From Arthrobacter cryoconiti (lineage in GTDB: Bacteria; Actinomycetota; Actinomycetes; Actinomycetales; Micrococcaceae), in contig NZ_JAJJBU010000009.1 in NCBI RefSeq assembly GCF_020905375.1, positions 62,001 through 126,000 on the forward strand: a stretch of 64,000 nucleotides of DNA, written 5' to 3'. Below, one piece after another: positions 35,331 to 44,534 of this stretch (its first letter is position 1; every line of letters begins with the position of its first letter). A program made the position numbers and the translations under genes. A model generated the notes under the pieces. That model was not told where the DNA came from. It worked only from the letters and a program-made list of their open reading frames with translations, and searched no databases.

Positions 35331-35725
35331 TTTGACGTGTGCCGAGTCGCGGGCAGCTGACAGGCCTAAGTCCAGGGCAAAGATCCCCCTCCGTGCCTCC
35401 GATATGTCTCGTAACAAGAGAGTGCTGAAACCGGCGAATTCAGATAGACCATGCACGGATAAACGAGCATCACGCAATGCACTTATATGCGTGCATTTAC
35501 TTTTAGCGCTAATACGTATCTGCGGAAGAACTTAACCCGGCAACGACGGTCAGCTCTGCGCGAGGAATAAGCCTCAGTGTTTCCGTGAGCTCTCATCACA
35601 ATCCCGACTTTTTCACGAAGCCTGGGCAGGATCAGAACGTTTTTGTTGGACGGTCACGCGCCCGTTGGAGTAGACACTCGGCCGTTGGAGACACGTGCGT
35701 CCAATCCCTGATTTAGGCTAAGGAC
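35331..35725. other. Intergenic region upstream of the aminotransferase
   Basis: About 395 bp without a supported gene. It contains an inverted repeat AATGCAC/GTGCATT at 35476-35497 and two near-copies of CGTTGGAG...ACAC around 35660-35695. No RNA gene is evident. Confidence 0.5.
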
Positions 35726-36847
35726 ATGACTTCTCAAACACCTGCGCAGGATTCTTCCGTTCATCCGCGGCCCGTCGTCGGCCGCTTACCCAAATATGCG
35801 GCGGGAAAGCCGCCGGTGGAAGTGCCGGGTTTGGAGAGCTTCAAGCTCTCTTCCAATGAAAATCCACTAGGTCCAGTGCCCGCAGTGCTGGAATTGTTGC
35901 GTGGAAAGTTGGAAGTCCACCGCTATCCGGACACCACTTGTACGGCACTGCGCGCCGCTCTAGGAACTTTCCTAGACGTTCCCGCGGAGGATGTCGTCAC
36001 GGGGGCTGGATCCCTCGGTGCCTTGAATCAGATCATGGCTGCTTTTGCCGGTCAGAATGATGACGGCGCCCAAGATGAAGTTGTGTATGCATGGCGTTCC
36101 TTCGAGGCGTATCCCATCTGCGTAGGGCTTGCCGGAGCGAAGAGCGTGCAGGTGCCTGTCCGCGCCGATGGCACCCACGACTTAGCGGCCATGGCCGCGG
36201 CAGTCACGGATCGCACTCGAGTTGTTCTGCTGTGCACACCAAACAACCCCACCGGGCCTGTCCTGCGTACCGAAGAGACGGAGGCGTTCATCCGCTCCGT
36301 ATCCTCCGACGTCGTGATTGTTATCGATGAGGCCTACCAAGAATTCGTCCGGGCCACGGATGCCGTGGACGGCCTGGCAATGTACCGCAAGTACCCCAAC
36401 GTGGTGGTTCTGCGTACGTTCTCCAAGGCGCATGGCCTAGCAGGCTTGCGCGTTGGCTACTCGGTGTCCCAACCAGAGGTGACAGCATACTTGCGCGCGG
36501 CAGCAACGCCTTTTGCCGTGTCATCTGTTGCGGAACAAGCCGCTGTGGCTTCTCTTGAAAACTACGACCAAGTTGTGGAAAGGGTACAAAGCCTCGTTGA
36601 TGAGCGTGAGAGGGTCACGGCCGGGCTCAAAGCTTTGGGATGGAACATTCCAGAGGCGCAAGGTAACTTTGTCTGGCTGGCACTAGGGGAGAATACTCCC
36701 GAATTCGCGGCATTGGCTGCTGAGCATGCGCTCTCTGTTCGGGCTTTCGGCAACGAAGGTGTCCGGGTCAGCATTGGCGAAGTGGAGGCAAACAGCCGAT
36801 TCCTGGCGATCTGTGCATCCTATACAAAAGCGCCGGGCCGTTCCTAG
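35726..36847 (+). CDS. Histidinol-phosphate / aromatic amino acid aminotransferase
   Basis: 373 residues, fold-type I PLP enzyme. FKLSSNENPLGPVPAVLELL is the HisC-type N-terminus; VVTGAGSLGALNQIM binds the phosphate side of PLP; CTPNNPTGPVLR and the lysine in LRTFSKAHGLAGLRVGYS complete the site. Actinobacterial Pat (aromatic aminotransferase) and HisC look alike. The distance from any his genes favours Pat slightly. RBS AAGGA precedes the ATG. Confidence 0.85.
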   Translation: MTSQTPAQDSSVHPRPVVGRLPKYAAGKPPVEVPGLESFKLSSNENPLGPVPAVLELLRGKLEVHRYPDTTCTALRAALGTFLDVPAEDVVTGAGSLGALNQIMAAFAGQNDDGAQDEVVYAWRSFEAYPICVGLAGAKSVQVPVRADGTHDLAAMAAAVTDRTRVVLLCTPNNPTGPVLRTEETEAFIRSVSSDVVIVIDEAYQEFVRATDAVDGLAMYRKYPNVVVLRTFSKAHGLAGLRVGYSVSQPEVTAYLRAAATPFAVSSVAEQAAVASLENYDQVVERVQSLVDERERVTAGLKALGWNIPEAQGNFVWLALGENTPEFAALAAEHALSVRAFGNEGVRVSIGEVEANSRFLAICASYTKAPGRS

Positions 36848-37012
36848 CGATTAACGAAGGCGTGAAAATGCCGCGCTAGCCGATACAGTTGTAAATCGAA
36901 ATTGGAAACATATGCGATAACAGGAATGTATTCCTCTTGTGGCATGTATCGATGGACGGGGCGGCTTCATCCGCCAGCCAGCACGTAGCGATTTTGCAAA
37001 CAAGGAGACGGT

Positions 37013-38248
37013 ATGGGCACGGCTCAGGAATCTGCCACCAACATAGACATAAACGGGCAGAAGCCCGGCGCATCCGTCGGTGTGCTGCATCCACACGTTG
37101 TTGGTCAGGCGGAGATGGTCCAACTGCTCGATGTGGAGGGCGTCCGTCACGCGGACGCCACCTTCACCCCGTATATCGATGCCCTGACTGCCGAGACCGT
37201 GCGTGGCTTTTACCGGGATATGGCGATCGTGCGCCGTTTTGATGCGGAGGCCACGGCCTTGCAGCGCCAGGGTGAACTGGCCCTGTGGGTGCCTGTGATC
37301 GGACAGGAAGCCGCCCAAATCGGCTCTGGGAGGGCCATGCAGCCCGCCGACTATGCCTTTCCCACCTACCGCGAACACGGGGTAGCCCTGGCCCGCGGTC
37401 TGGACTTGGCTGATCTCCTGAAGCTCTTCCGCGGCATCTCCAACGGTGGTTGGGACCCCAAAGAAAACAACTTCCACCTCTACACATTGGTTCTGGCAGC
37501 CCAAACGCTCCATGCCGTGGGTTATGCGATGGGCATCAATCGGGATCTCGCTGCGGCTGAACTAGCAGATTCCGGAGCGGCTGAGGTAATCGACCCGGCC
37601 GCCGTCGTAGCCTATTTTGGTGACGGCTCCAGCAGCGAGGGAGACGTCCACGAGTCCATGGTGTTTGCCACATCCTTCAACGCACCGCTCGTTTTCTTTT
37701 GCCAGAACAATAACTGGGCCATTTCGGTGCCGTTTGAGGTGCAGTCCAAGATCCCACTGGTCAATCGCGCGGGTGGCTACGGTATGCCTGGCATTCGGGT
37801 GGACGGAAATGACGTCTTGGCCGTCTATGCAGTTACGCAGTGGGCGCTGGAACACGCCCGTTCCGGGAAGGGCCCCGTCTTGATCGAGGCTTCAACCTAC
37901 CGAATCGGGGCCCACACCACTGCCGATGACCCCACGAAGTACCGGATGCTGGCCGAAGAGGAAGCCTGGAAGGCCAAGGATCCGCTGATTCGCATGGAGC
38001 GTTATCTGCGTGCCGAAGGTTTGGCCGATGACGAGTTTTTCGAACAAGTTAAGCACGACGGCGACGAGATGGCAGCTCACGTTCGGAAGGCCACCTTAGC
38101 CTTGGACAGTGCAGATATCCGACAAAAATTCGCAACGGTTTATGCCGAAGCGCACCCGTTGGTCGCCGAGGAACTGGCGTGGTTTGACCAGTACGAGGCA
38201 TCTTTCGCTGACGCTGCTGCACAGATTTCCCAGGGAGGTGCCGCGTGA
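37013..38248 (+). CDS. 2-oxoacid dehydrogenase E1 component, alpha subunit
   Basis: 411 residues. The ThDP motif is VAYFGDGSSSEGDVHESMVF through FCQNNNWAIS, with IGQEAAQIGSGRAMQPADYAFPTYREHG upstream and the phosphorylation-loop-like YRIGAHTTADDPTKYR downstream. It decarboxylates a 2-oxoacid (pyruvate or branched-chain) and passes the acyl group to the E2 lipoyl arm. It overlaps E1 beta by 4 nt (GTGA). RBS AAGGAG precedes the start. There is an N-terminal extension of ~45 residues. Confidence 0.92.
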   Translation: MGTAQESATNIDINGQKPGASVGVLHPHVVGQAEMVQLLDVEGVRHADATFTPYIDALTAETVRGFYRDMAIVRRFDAEATALQRQGELALWVPVIGQEAAQIGSGRAMQPADYAFPTYREHGVALARGLDLADLLKLFRGISNGGWDPKENNFHLYTLVLAAQTLHAVGYAMGINRDLAAAELADSGAAEVIDPAAVVAYFGDGSSSEGDVHESMVFATSFNAPLVFFCQNNNWAISVPFEVQSKIPLVNRAGGYGMPGIRVDGNDVLAVYAVTQWALEHARSGKGPVLIEASTYRIGAHTTADDPTKYRMLAEEEAWKAKDPLIRMERYLRAEGLADDEFFEQVKHDGDEMAAHVRKATLALDSADIRQKFATVYAEAHPLVAEELAWFDQYEASFADAAAQISQGGAA

Positions 38249-39219
38249 AGACGATGACCATAGCCAAGGCGATCAACGAAGGCCTACGTGCCACCCTTGC
38301 CAATGATTCAAAAAGCTTCCTCATGGGTGAGGATATTGGTTCGCTCGGTGGCGTGTACCGCGTCACGGAGGGTCTCAAAGCAGAATTTGGCGCCCATCGG
38401 GTCATCGACACTCCTCTTGCTGAGTCCGGGATTATCGGCACCGCGATCGGACTTGCCCTTCGAGGTTACCGGCCCATCTGTGAAATTCAGTTTGACGGAT
38501 TCGTGTTCCCGGCGTTCAACCAAATCACCTCACAATTGGCAAAGATCCACACCCGCTCAGACGGTTTACTCAGTGCACCGGTAGTGATCAGGATTCCGTA
38601 CGGTGGTGGCATCGGCTCCATTGAGCACCATTCCGAGTCTCCTGAAGCTCTGTTCGCCCACACGCCCGGCCTGCGCATCATTAGCCCGTCTAACGCCAAC
38701 GATGCTTATTGGATGATCCAGCAAGCCGTCGCGTGCAAGGATCCCGTCATTGTTTTTGAACCCAAACGCCGCTACTGGCTGAAGGGTGAGGTGGATACGG
38801 AAAGTGCCCCGAGCGATCCATTCAAGGCACAAGTACTCCGTGCGGGAAGCGACGCCACGATTGTCACCTATGGGCCGCTTGTCCCGGTTGCGTTGGCGGC
38901 TGCCAATGCCGCACAGGAAGAGGGACGGAGCGTGGAAGTCATTGATCTGCGTTCCATCTCGCCGATTGACTTTGACACGGTGGAAGCCTCGGTGAACAAG
39001 ACGGGCCGGCTGATCCTCACTCACGAGGCGCCCACCTTTGGCGGAATCGGTGGCGAAATAGCCGCACGTATCAGCGAACGCTGCTTCTACTCCTTGGAAG
39101 CGCCCGCCATCCGGGTGGGGGGTTTCCATATGCCCTACCCCGTAGCGCGCGTGGAGGAGCATTACCTACCAGACATCGACCGCTTGCTGGAGGCGTTGGA
39201 CCGCGCCTTGGCATATTAG
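38245..39219 (+). CDS. 2-oxoacid dehydrogenase E1 component, beta subunit
   Basis: 324 residues from a GTG start overlapping the alpha-subunit stop; GGGAGG lies 6 nt upstream. Features: [20 protein letters not shown] (ThDP-contacting Glu), [20 protein letters not shown] and a C-terminal transketolase-C domain with [13 protein letters not shown] and [17 protein letters not shown]. Forms the alpha2beta2 E1 with the upstream subunit. Confidence 0.94.
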   Translation: MKTMTIAKAINEGLRATLANDSKSFLMGEDIGSLGGVYRVTEGLKAEFGAHRVIDTPLAESGIIGTAIGLALRGYRPICEIQFDGFVFPAFNQITSQLAKIHTRSDGLLSAPVVIRIPYGGGIGSIEHHSESPEALFAHTPGLRIISPSNANDAYWMIQQAVACKDPVIVFEPKRRYWLKGEVDTESAPSDPFKAQVLRAGSDATIVTYGPLVPVALAAANAAQEEGRSVEVIDLRSISPIDFDTVEASVNKTGRLILTHEAPTFGGIGGEIAARISERCFYSLEAPAIRVGGFHMPYPVARVEEHYLPDIDRLLEALDRALAY

Positions 39220-39230
39220 AAAGGCCACGC

Positions 39231-40559
39231 ATGTCGACCCTGAATTATTTCAATTTGCCGGACGTTGGTGAAGGACTGACCGAGGCCGAAATCGTGGCGT
39301 GGAAGGTCAAGGTGGGCGACGTTGTCGCCGTCAACGAGGTGCTGGTCGAGATTGAGACGGCCAAATCAATCGTGGAACTACCGTCGCCGTACGCCGGCGT
39401 CGTTGCACAGCTGATGGTGGCCGCGGGCGAAACTACAGACGTTGGGACGCCCATCATCGCCATTGGCCAGGATGCTGGTGCTGACTCATTCAAGGGCGGA
39501 CCCTCCGCAGGTGATGAGCCTGAGATGAAGCCGTTGGTAGGTTCTGGTCCCAAGGCCGACGCCGTCAAGCGCCGTCCGCGTCGCGGCCAAGGGGGAGCCG
39601 GCGTCGAGCATTCCACCCCGGAAGCAAAAGCTCTGGTGACTGGCAGCCTTCCACAGGCTAAACCCGCCGGTAACCGCGTGCTGGCGAAGCCTCCAGTGCG
39701 TAAAGCCGCGAAGGATCTCGGGATAGATTTGAGCGATGTTGTAGCTACCGGGCAGCGTGGGGAAGTCACCAAGAAGGACTTGCTGAGCTATCAGGACCGG
39801 CGCACGGACGAGCCAAAGGAAGCGGGCGGTTTCTATTCGAATGCTTCCGCAGGCTCCGCCACTGGTGACCCCCGGATCGAACGGATCAAGGTCAAGGGTG
39901 TCCGCAAAGCAACAGCTAAGGCAATGGTGGAGAGCGCATTCTCGGCGCCGCACGTGAGCATCTTCGTAGACGTGGATGCCTCACGGACCATGGAGTTCGT
40001 TAAGCGGCTGAAAGAGTCCCGCGACTTTGAGGGCATCAAGGTCTCACCGCTGCTGATCTTGGCCAAGGCCGTGATCTGGGCAGCCGCCCGCAACCCGTCA
40101 GTGAATGCGACGTGGACAGGGGATGAAATCATCGTGAAACACTTCATGAACCTGGGTATTGCCGCTGCCACGCCACGGGGACTCATGGTTCCGAACATTA
40201 AGGATGCCCAGGAACTATCGCTAAAAGGCCTGGCACTTGCTCTCAATGAGTTGGCGATGACGGCACGGGCGGGGAAGACTCAGCCTGCCGATATGCAGGG
40301 CGGTTCGCTGACGATTACGAACATCGGGGCGCTGGGAATTGACACCGGAACTCCCATCATCAACCCGGGCGAAGTGGCCATTGTTGCGTTCGGCACGATC
40401 AAACAAAAACCGTGGGTGGTCAATGGTGAAGTGGTCCCACGCTGGGTCACAACGCTCGGTGGCTCCTTTGACCACCGTGTTGTGGACGGAGACCTATCAG
40501 CCCGCTTCATGGCGGACGTTGCCGCCATCATGGAGGAGCCTGCACTCTTGCTGGACTAA
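39231..40559 (+). CDS. Dihydrolipoamide acyltransferase (E2)
   Basis: 442 residues. One N-terminal lipoyl domain (residues ~1-80) with the lipoylated Lys in [17 protein letters not shown]; a Pro/Ala/Arg linker; the E3-binding domain around [20 protein letters not shown]; and a C-terminal catalytic domain ending in [17 protein letters not shown], with the His and Asp. It completes the E1 alpha/E1 beta/E2 operon, 11 nt after E1 beta. No E3 gene is adjacent. Confidence 0.94.
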   Translation: MSTLNYFNLPDVGEGLTEAEIVAWKVKVGDVVAVNEVLVEIETAKSIVELPSPYAGVVAQLMVAAGETTDVGTPIIAIGQDAGADSFKGGPSAGDEPEMKPLVGSGPKADAVKRRPRRGQGGAGVEHSTPEAKALVTGSLPQAKPAGNRVLAKPPVRKAAKDLGIDLSDVVATGQRGEVTKKDLLSYQDRRTDEPKEAGGFYSNASAGSATGDPRIERIKVKGVRKATAKAMVESAFSAPHVSIFVDVDASRTMEFVKRLKESRDFEGIKVSPLLILAKAVIWAAARNPSVNATWTGDEIIVKHFMNLGIAAATPRGLMVPNIKDAQELSLKGLALALNELAMTARAGKTQPADMQGGSLTITNIGALGIDTGTPIINPGEVAIVAFGTIKQKPWVVNGEVVPRWVTTLGGSFDHRVVDGDLSARFMADVAAIMEEPALLLD

Positions 40560-40621
40560 AGGAAAAGTGTGGTGAGGGATGAGGCCTGCCACGGCTGCGT
40601 CTGCTCAGGTACAGTGATTCT

Positions 40622-41245
40622 ATGAATCAGCGTCAGCGCGTGAGCATAGTCCTTTTCGACGGATTCGAGTTACTGGACGTGTTTGGTCCCGTCGAGTTGC
40701 TTGGCATGGCTCCGGATCTGTTTGAGCTGGATTTCCTTGGCCCGAGCCGCGATCTAGTGTCGAGTTCGCAGGGGATGAAGGTGGCTGTGACCGAAACTTA
40801 CGAGACTGCTTCGGAGCCGGACATCGTGCTGGTTCCCGGCGGTATGGGAACCCGGAAGCTGGTTGAGCAGCCGGAGTTTTTGGAATGGTTGCATGGCTTT
40901 TCGCGGTCGGCCTCGCTGGTGACCTCTGTGTGCACCGGGGCTGCCGTGCTTGCGGCAGCCGGTCTTTTGGACGGCCACCGAGCGACCTCCAATAAACTTG
41001 CCTTTCGATGGGTCACGACGCAGGGTCCCCATGTCGAGTGGGTGCCAGAAGCGCGGTGGGTTGTGGACAGGAACCGGTGGACCTCCTCAGGAGTCGCTGC
41101 CGGAATGGACATGACGGCCGCGCTTATCCGATACATCCACGGCGATGAGGTTGCGCAGAACATCACGTCCATGATTGAGCTTGACGTCCATCACGACTCA
41201 ACGTGGGACCCGTTCGCTCATCTGCACGGGCTGGTCGAGGACTAG
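40622..41245 (+). CDS. DJ-1/PfpI-family protein
   Basis: 207 residues. The elbow Cys is in VTSVCTGAAVLAAAGLLDGH, and the acidic partner is near the N-terminus in DVFGPVELLG. This is the sensor/isonitrile-hydratase-like subgroup rather than a protease. No HTH follows, so it is not a GATase1-AraC regulator. Substrate unknown. Confidence 0.88.
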   Translation: MNQRQRVSIVLFDGFELLDVFGPVELLGMAPDLFELDFLGPSRDLVSSSQGMKVAVTETYETASEPDIVLVPGGMGTRKLVEQPEFLEWLHGFSRSASLVTSVCTGAAVLAAAGLLDGHRATSNKLAFRWVTTQGPHVEWVPEARWVVDRNRWTSSGVAAGMDMTAALIRYIHGDEVAQNITSMIELDVHHDSTWDPFAHLHGLVED

Positions 41246-41281
41246 CCGCGCCCCCGGAGTGGGGGCTGTGGAACTAACTAA

Positions 41282-42361
41282 ATGCCGGTGGTGCCCACGA
41301 TGGCGGAAGAGAAGGTAATGACGCTGGATTGGCCGCAAATGCGATGGGTAGATGAGCCAGAGACGCTCGGTCCGCTCCTGCGAAAGCAACTTTTAGAGTG
41401 CTGGCGGGACGTGTCCAATGCCGGTGGTGCCGTGGGATTCCCCTTCTCCCCGGTATCACCTCAGCAAGTGCTCTCCGCCTTGGAAGCCATGCTCCGATCA
41501 CTGAATGAACCACAGAATCGACTACTGCTGGCGACCATCAAAGGGGAGCTGGCCGGTTGGCTGTTCCTAGCAGGTAATTCCAGCGAGCTCACTGCACACT
41601 GGGCGCAGGTGCGCCGCGTTCAGACCGCACTCGGGTTTCGGAGACTCGGTGTGGGCAAGGCGCTTATGACGGAGGTAGCGCGAGCAGCACGGGATGACTT
41701 GAAGCTTGAACAACTCCACCTTGAATTGCGATCAGGTAGAGGTCTTGAAGCTTTCTACAAGTCATGCGGTTGGCAAGAAGTTGGCAGATGGCCGGCAGCC
41801 CTTCGGTTTCCCGACGGCGACCACGACGAGATCCTTATGGTTCTGTCGCTGACGATGAAAGCTACGTTTTCGCTGCGACGGACAACTCCCGCCGATTGGA
41901 GTGAAATCCGTCATCTGCGACTTGAGATGATTCGAGACACCCCGACCGCTTATGCGGAAACGGTCGAGGAAGCATTGGGCGCGGACGAGGCTCAATGGCG
42001 AAAACGTGGTGAAAGGGGGACCGCCCGGAATGGACTTGAGGTTGTCGCAATCGCGGAGAATGGATCCTGGGTAGGAACAATGGGTGCTTTTGTTCCTTCT
42101 CCGGGGACTGTGCCGTTGCTTGTAGGCGTGTATGTAGCTCCGGCCTTTCGCGGCCCGCAGGTGGGGGTGGCTGACGCACTATTAGCGTCGATGGAAGAAT
42201 GGGCCCGCGCGCAGAGCAATCAGTTGACCCTCCATGTTCATGAGGATAACGTTCGGGCGAGAAAATATTACGAGCGTCGTGGCTTCACTATGACGGGACA
42301 AACCTTTGCCTACAAGGTGGATCCCGCTAAGCGCGAGCTGGAAATGGTCAAGGAACTCTGA
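41282..42361 (+). CDS. Tandem GNAT N-acetyltransferase
   Basis: 359 residues with two GNAT units. The first (to ~residue 195) has FRRLGVGKALMTEVARAARD, the acetyl-CoA loop, then GLEAFYKSCGWQEVGRW. The second has LLVGVYVAPAFRGPQVGVADAL and NVRARKYYERRGFTMTG. Substrates unknown. The start is uncertain: in-frame ATGs at 41300 and 41318 follow, the last with AGAAGG before it. Confidence 0.85.
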   Translation: MPVVPTMAEEKVMTLDWPQMRWVDEPETLGPLLRKQLLECWRDVSNAGGAVGFPFSPVSPQQVLSALEAMLRSLNEPQNRLLLATIKGELAGWLFLAGNSSELTAHWAQVRRVQTALGFRRLGVGKALMTEVARAARDDLKLEQLHLELRSGRGLEAFYKSCGWQEVGRWPAALRFPDGDHDEILMVLSLTMKATFSLRRTTPADWSEIRHLRLEMIRDTPTAYAETVEEALGADEAQWRKRGERGTARNGLEVVAIAENGSWVGTMGAFVPSPGTVPLLVGVYVAPAFRGPQVGVADALLASMEEWARAQSNQLTLHVHEDNVRARKYYERRGFTMTGQTFAYKVDPAKRELEMVKEL

Positions 42362-42373
42362 AGTTCGCAGTGA

Positions 42374-42967
42374 CTACGGAGTTCTCCGCGCCCGGCGAGG
42401 GGCCCAATGTTCGGTGTATAGCTGAATTATGGCCAAGAAGGTGCACAGCCACAAAAATATAGAGCTAAGAACCAAGGTGTTGACCAGAACGTCTGAGGCG
42501 TCCGGGATGGCCTGCACTGTCCATACTGTTGCACCCACTGCAGCAATGGTGAAAATAGCCATCCCAACAACTAGGGTTCGCGGCACCGGTCTTAGCTTCT
42601 GTTCGGATGCGGCTTTTACTTGGAAGAGATTACTCAAGAGTAGACCGGCGAACGCAGTGAAGTAAGCGAACTCGGCGCGTGGATTTAACAGCTGGGAACC
42701 CAAAGCCAAAACTATGAAGAGGGCTACGATGCCATTGACTATCGGTGAGGAGCGGCGGGTCCAATATGTGGCGTTGGCTCCTGCTCGCAGAAAAGTTGTG
42801 GCTTTGGCGAGAGTAAGTGCTGACAGCACTAACCCGATGACCACGCCCACCGTGGAGCCTCCGCCGAACTTGGGCAATACGAGCAATAAGATCACCGTCA
42901 ACAGTGCCAGCAACGCCATGAGCGTACCGCTTGCAATCCTAATCCGGGCTTCTCTGTTTTTCCCCAT
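42374..42967 (-). CDS. Hypothetical multi-helix membrane protein
   Basis: 197 residues with about six hydrophobic helices, starting LMALLALLTVILLLVLP and ending LWLCTFLAIIQLYTEH, with basic residues at both ends. No family is recognised. It ends 12 nt from the GNAT gene's end (convergent). Confidence 0.65.
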   Translation of the reverse strand: MGKNREARIRIASGTLMALLALLTVILLLVLPKFGGGSTVGVVIGLVLSALTLAKATTFLRAGANATYWTRRSSPIVNGIVALFIVLALGSQLLNPRAEFAYFTAFAGLLLSNLFQVKAASEQKLRPVPRTLVVGMAIFTIAAVGATVWTVQAIPDASDVLVNTLVLSSIFLWLCTFLAIIQLYTEHWAPRRARRTP

Positions 42968-43030
42968 TCCTCATACTTGCATACTGCCTCCGGCATCGGC
43001 GATCACATTAAAGGCAGCTAGTCTTTGAGA

Positions 43031-43807
43031 GTGGATGATCAAGAGATCCCTTTGGAGGGCGGTAATGCCACAGACGGTGTTGTCCGGATTGGCGCGACCG
43101 TCCGTAAGCCGTGGACCGCGAACAGCCCAGCAGTCTTTGAGTTCATGAACGCCGTGCGAAACGCCGGCGTTGACGTGCCAGCCACGCTTGGTAGGGACGG
43201 TCAGGGGCGCCAAATCATCGAGTTCGTACCCGGATGCCTGGCAATGAACGGGCCGCTTTTGACTCTACCGGAACTGATGCGCGTCGGCGCACTGGTTCGA
43301 TCGATCCACGATGCCGCCGCTCTCTTCATGCCACGAGAGCCGATAATAGCCGCGATGTTGCTGCCAGCTCCCGAAGAAGAATTAATATGCCACAACGACT
43401 TGGCGCCATGGAATTTGATGGTGGGGGACCGTTGGCTATTTATTGATTGGGATGCGGCTGGGCCTAGCACGCGGCTCTGGGATCTGGCTTACGCAGCGCA
43501 AGCCTTCACGCTCAACGATCCTACGCAGAACGTGGAGCTTGCTTCCCTTCGTCTTGCGGCGTTTGTCCGCGGGTACCGAGCGGATAACGATCTTCGTGAA
43601 CGCCTTCCAGCTACGATGACACGCCGGACCCAGGCCATGTATGACTTATTGGCCACCGCGCATCTTTCAGGTAGTGAACCGTGGGGAACCATGTACGCCC
43701 AAGGTCATGGCGATCACTGGCGTGCTGCGGCCAAGTACGTAAAGCGAAACCAGAATCTCTGGGCTGAAGCGCTTTCCTTTGCCGGGGAGGCCATTTCACC
43801 TCATTAG
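43031..43807 (+). CDS. Aminoglycoside-phosphotransferase (APH)-family kinase
   Basis: 258 residues from GTG 43031 (a TTG two codons earlier is possible). The catalytic loop is EELICHNDLAPWNLMV and the metal-binding segment WLFIDWDAAGPSTRLWDLAY, the H-N-D-x4-N and D-x-D pattern of APH/choline-kinase folds. Many such genes phosphorylate sugars or small molecules other than antibiotics, so resistance should not be assumed. Confidence 0.85.
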   Translation: MDDQEIPLEGGNATDGVVRIGATVRKPWTANSPAVFEFMNAVRNAGVDVPATLGRDGQGRQIIEFVPGCLAMNGPLLTLPELMRVGALVRSIHDAAALFMPREPIIAAMLLPAPEEELICHNDLAPWNLMVGDRWLFIDWDAAGPSTRLWDLAYAAQAFTLNDPTQNVELASLRLAAFVRGYRADNDLRERLPATMTRRTQAMYDLLATAHLSGSEPWGTMYAQGHGDHWRAAAKYVKRNQNLWAEALSFAGEAISPH

Positions 43808-44028
43808 GGTACGGGTGGGGTGGCGCGCGCCGGGCTGGTCCTGGCGTTTTTTGGCGTCCTCGCGAGAATCACGGACGTAACCGAGCCCAGTACGACGGCG
43901 ACTCCTAGGCTTTGTGCAGGCGTGAGTACTTCCCGGGCAAGTCCCCACCCAAGGAGTATTGCAAGCGTCAGGCCTCCGGTGGTCAGCTGCCAGGAAGTGG
44001 TGGCTCTCGGGGTTGTTGGCTGCCCCAT
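43804..44028 (-). pseudogene. EamA/DMT-type transporter remnant
   Basis: The frame reads ATTSWQLTTGGLTLAILLGW and LTPAQSLGVAVVLGSVTSVI, which look like separate pieces of an EamA permease's second half joined by an internal deletion. Only ~75 residues remain of ~300. It lies head-to-head with a decayed MarR gene, a common arrangement for intact pairs. Confidence 0.5.
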
Positions 44029-44039
44029 TTCTTCAAAAG

Positions 44040-44451
44040 CACTATTCCCTATTTTCAGTATCCCGAGAACCCATGCCCGCCTAGGCAGGACCTTTGCGAG
44101 GCACGGACTGGATGCGGCGTCCTTCGACGTACTCGCGACGCTTTTGCGCAGTGGCGTCTCTTACCGGATAACCCCAGTGGAACTGGCCAGGGAAGCTATG
44201 ATCACGACGAGCCCCGTGGCACAGCGGCTTAACAAACTCGAAGGCCGGGGTCTTATTCAGCGCGCACTAAACCCGACGGACGCGGCAAAATCGTTGCGCT
44301 CACCCATGTTGGAAAGACCCTCATCGAGTCAGCGCTCCCAGATCACCTTCATACCGAACGCACTTTGCTCGCCATGCTCAGCATCGAGGAACAGGCGCAG
44401 CTATCCCTACTTCTTGGACGAATCGACGAAGCCTCCAAGGCGGCAGAATGA
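44040..44451 (+). pseudogene. MarR-family regulator, frameshifted
   Basis: HARLGRTFARHGLDAASFDV, ITPVELAREAMITTSPVAQR and LNKLEGRGLIQRALNPTDA give the winged helix. At about 44285 one base is missing; in the next frame the protein continues KIVALTHVGKTLIESALPDH and LSIEEQAQLSLLLGRIDEAS to TGA 44449-44451. No good start codon is seen. Confidence 0.75.
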
Positions 44452-44482
44452 GGAAATCGTTGTTGAAATCCCAGCAACTTTC

Positions 44483-44516
44483 CCCCACGGAAAGACTTTG
44501 CCCAACTTTCGTGGGG
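44483..44516. terminator. Hairpin terminator between the MarR remnant and the PHP gene
   Basis: CCCCACG(g)AAAG and CTTTCGTGGGG form an 11-bp stem with one bulged G and an ~11-nt loop. It lies in the 83-bp gap between convergent genes. Confidence 0.6.
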
Positions 44517-44534
44517 TCATCCCCGTTCCAGCGA

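Noticed and set aside
43031-43807. Aminoglycoside resistance gene
   Set aside because: APH fold is widespread with other substrates and there is no resistance context.
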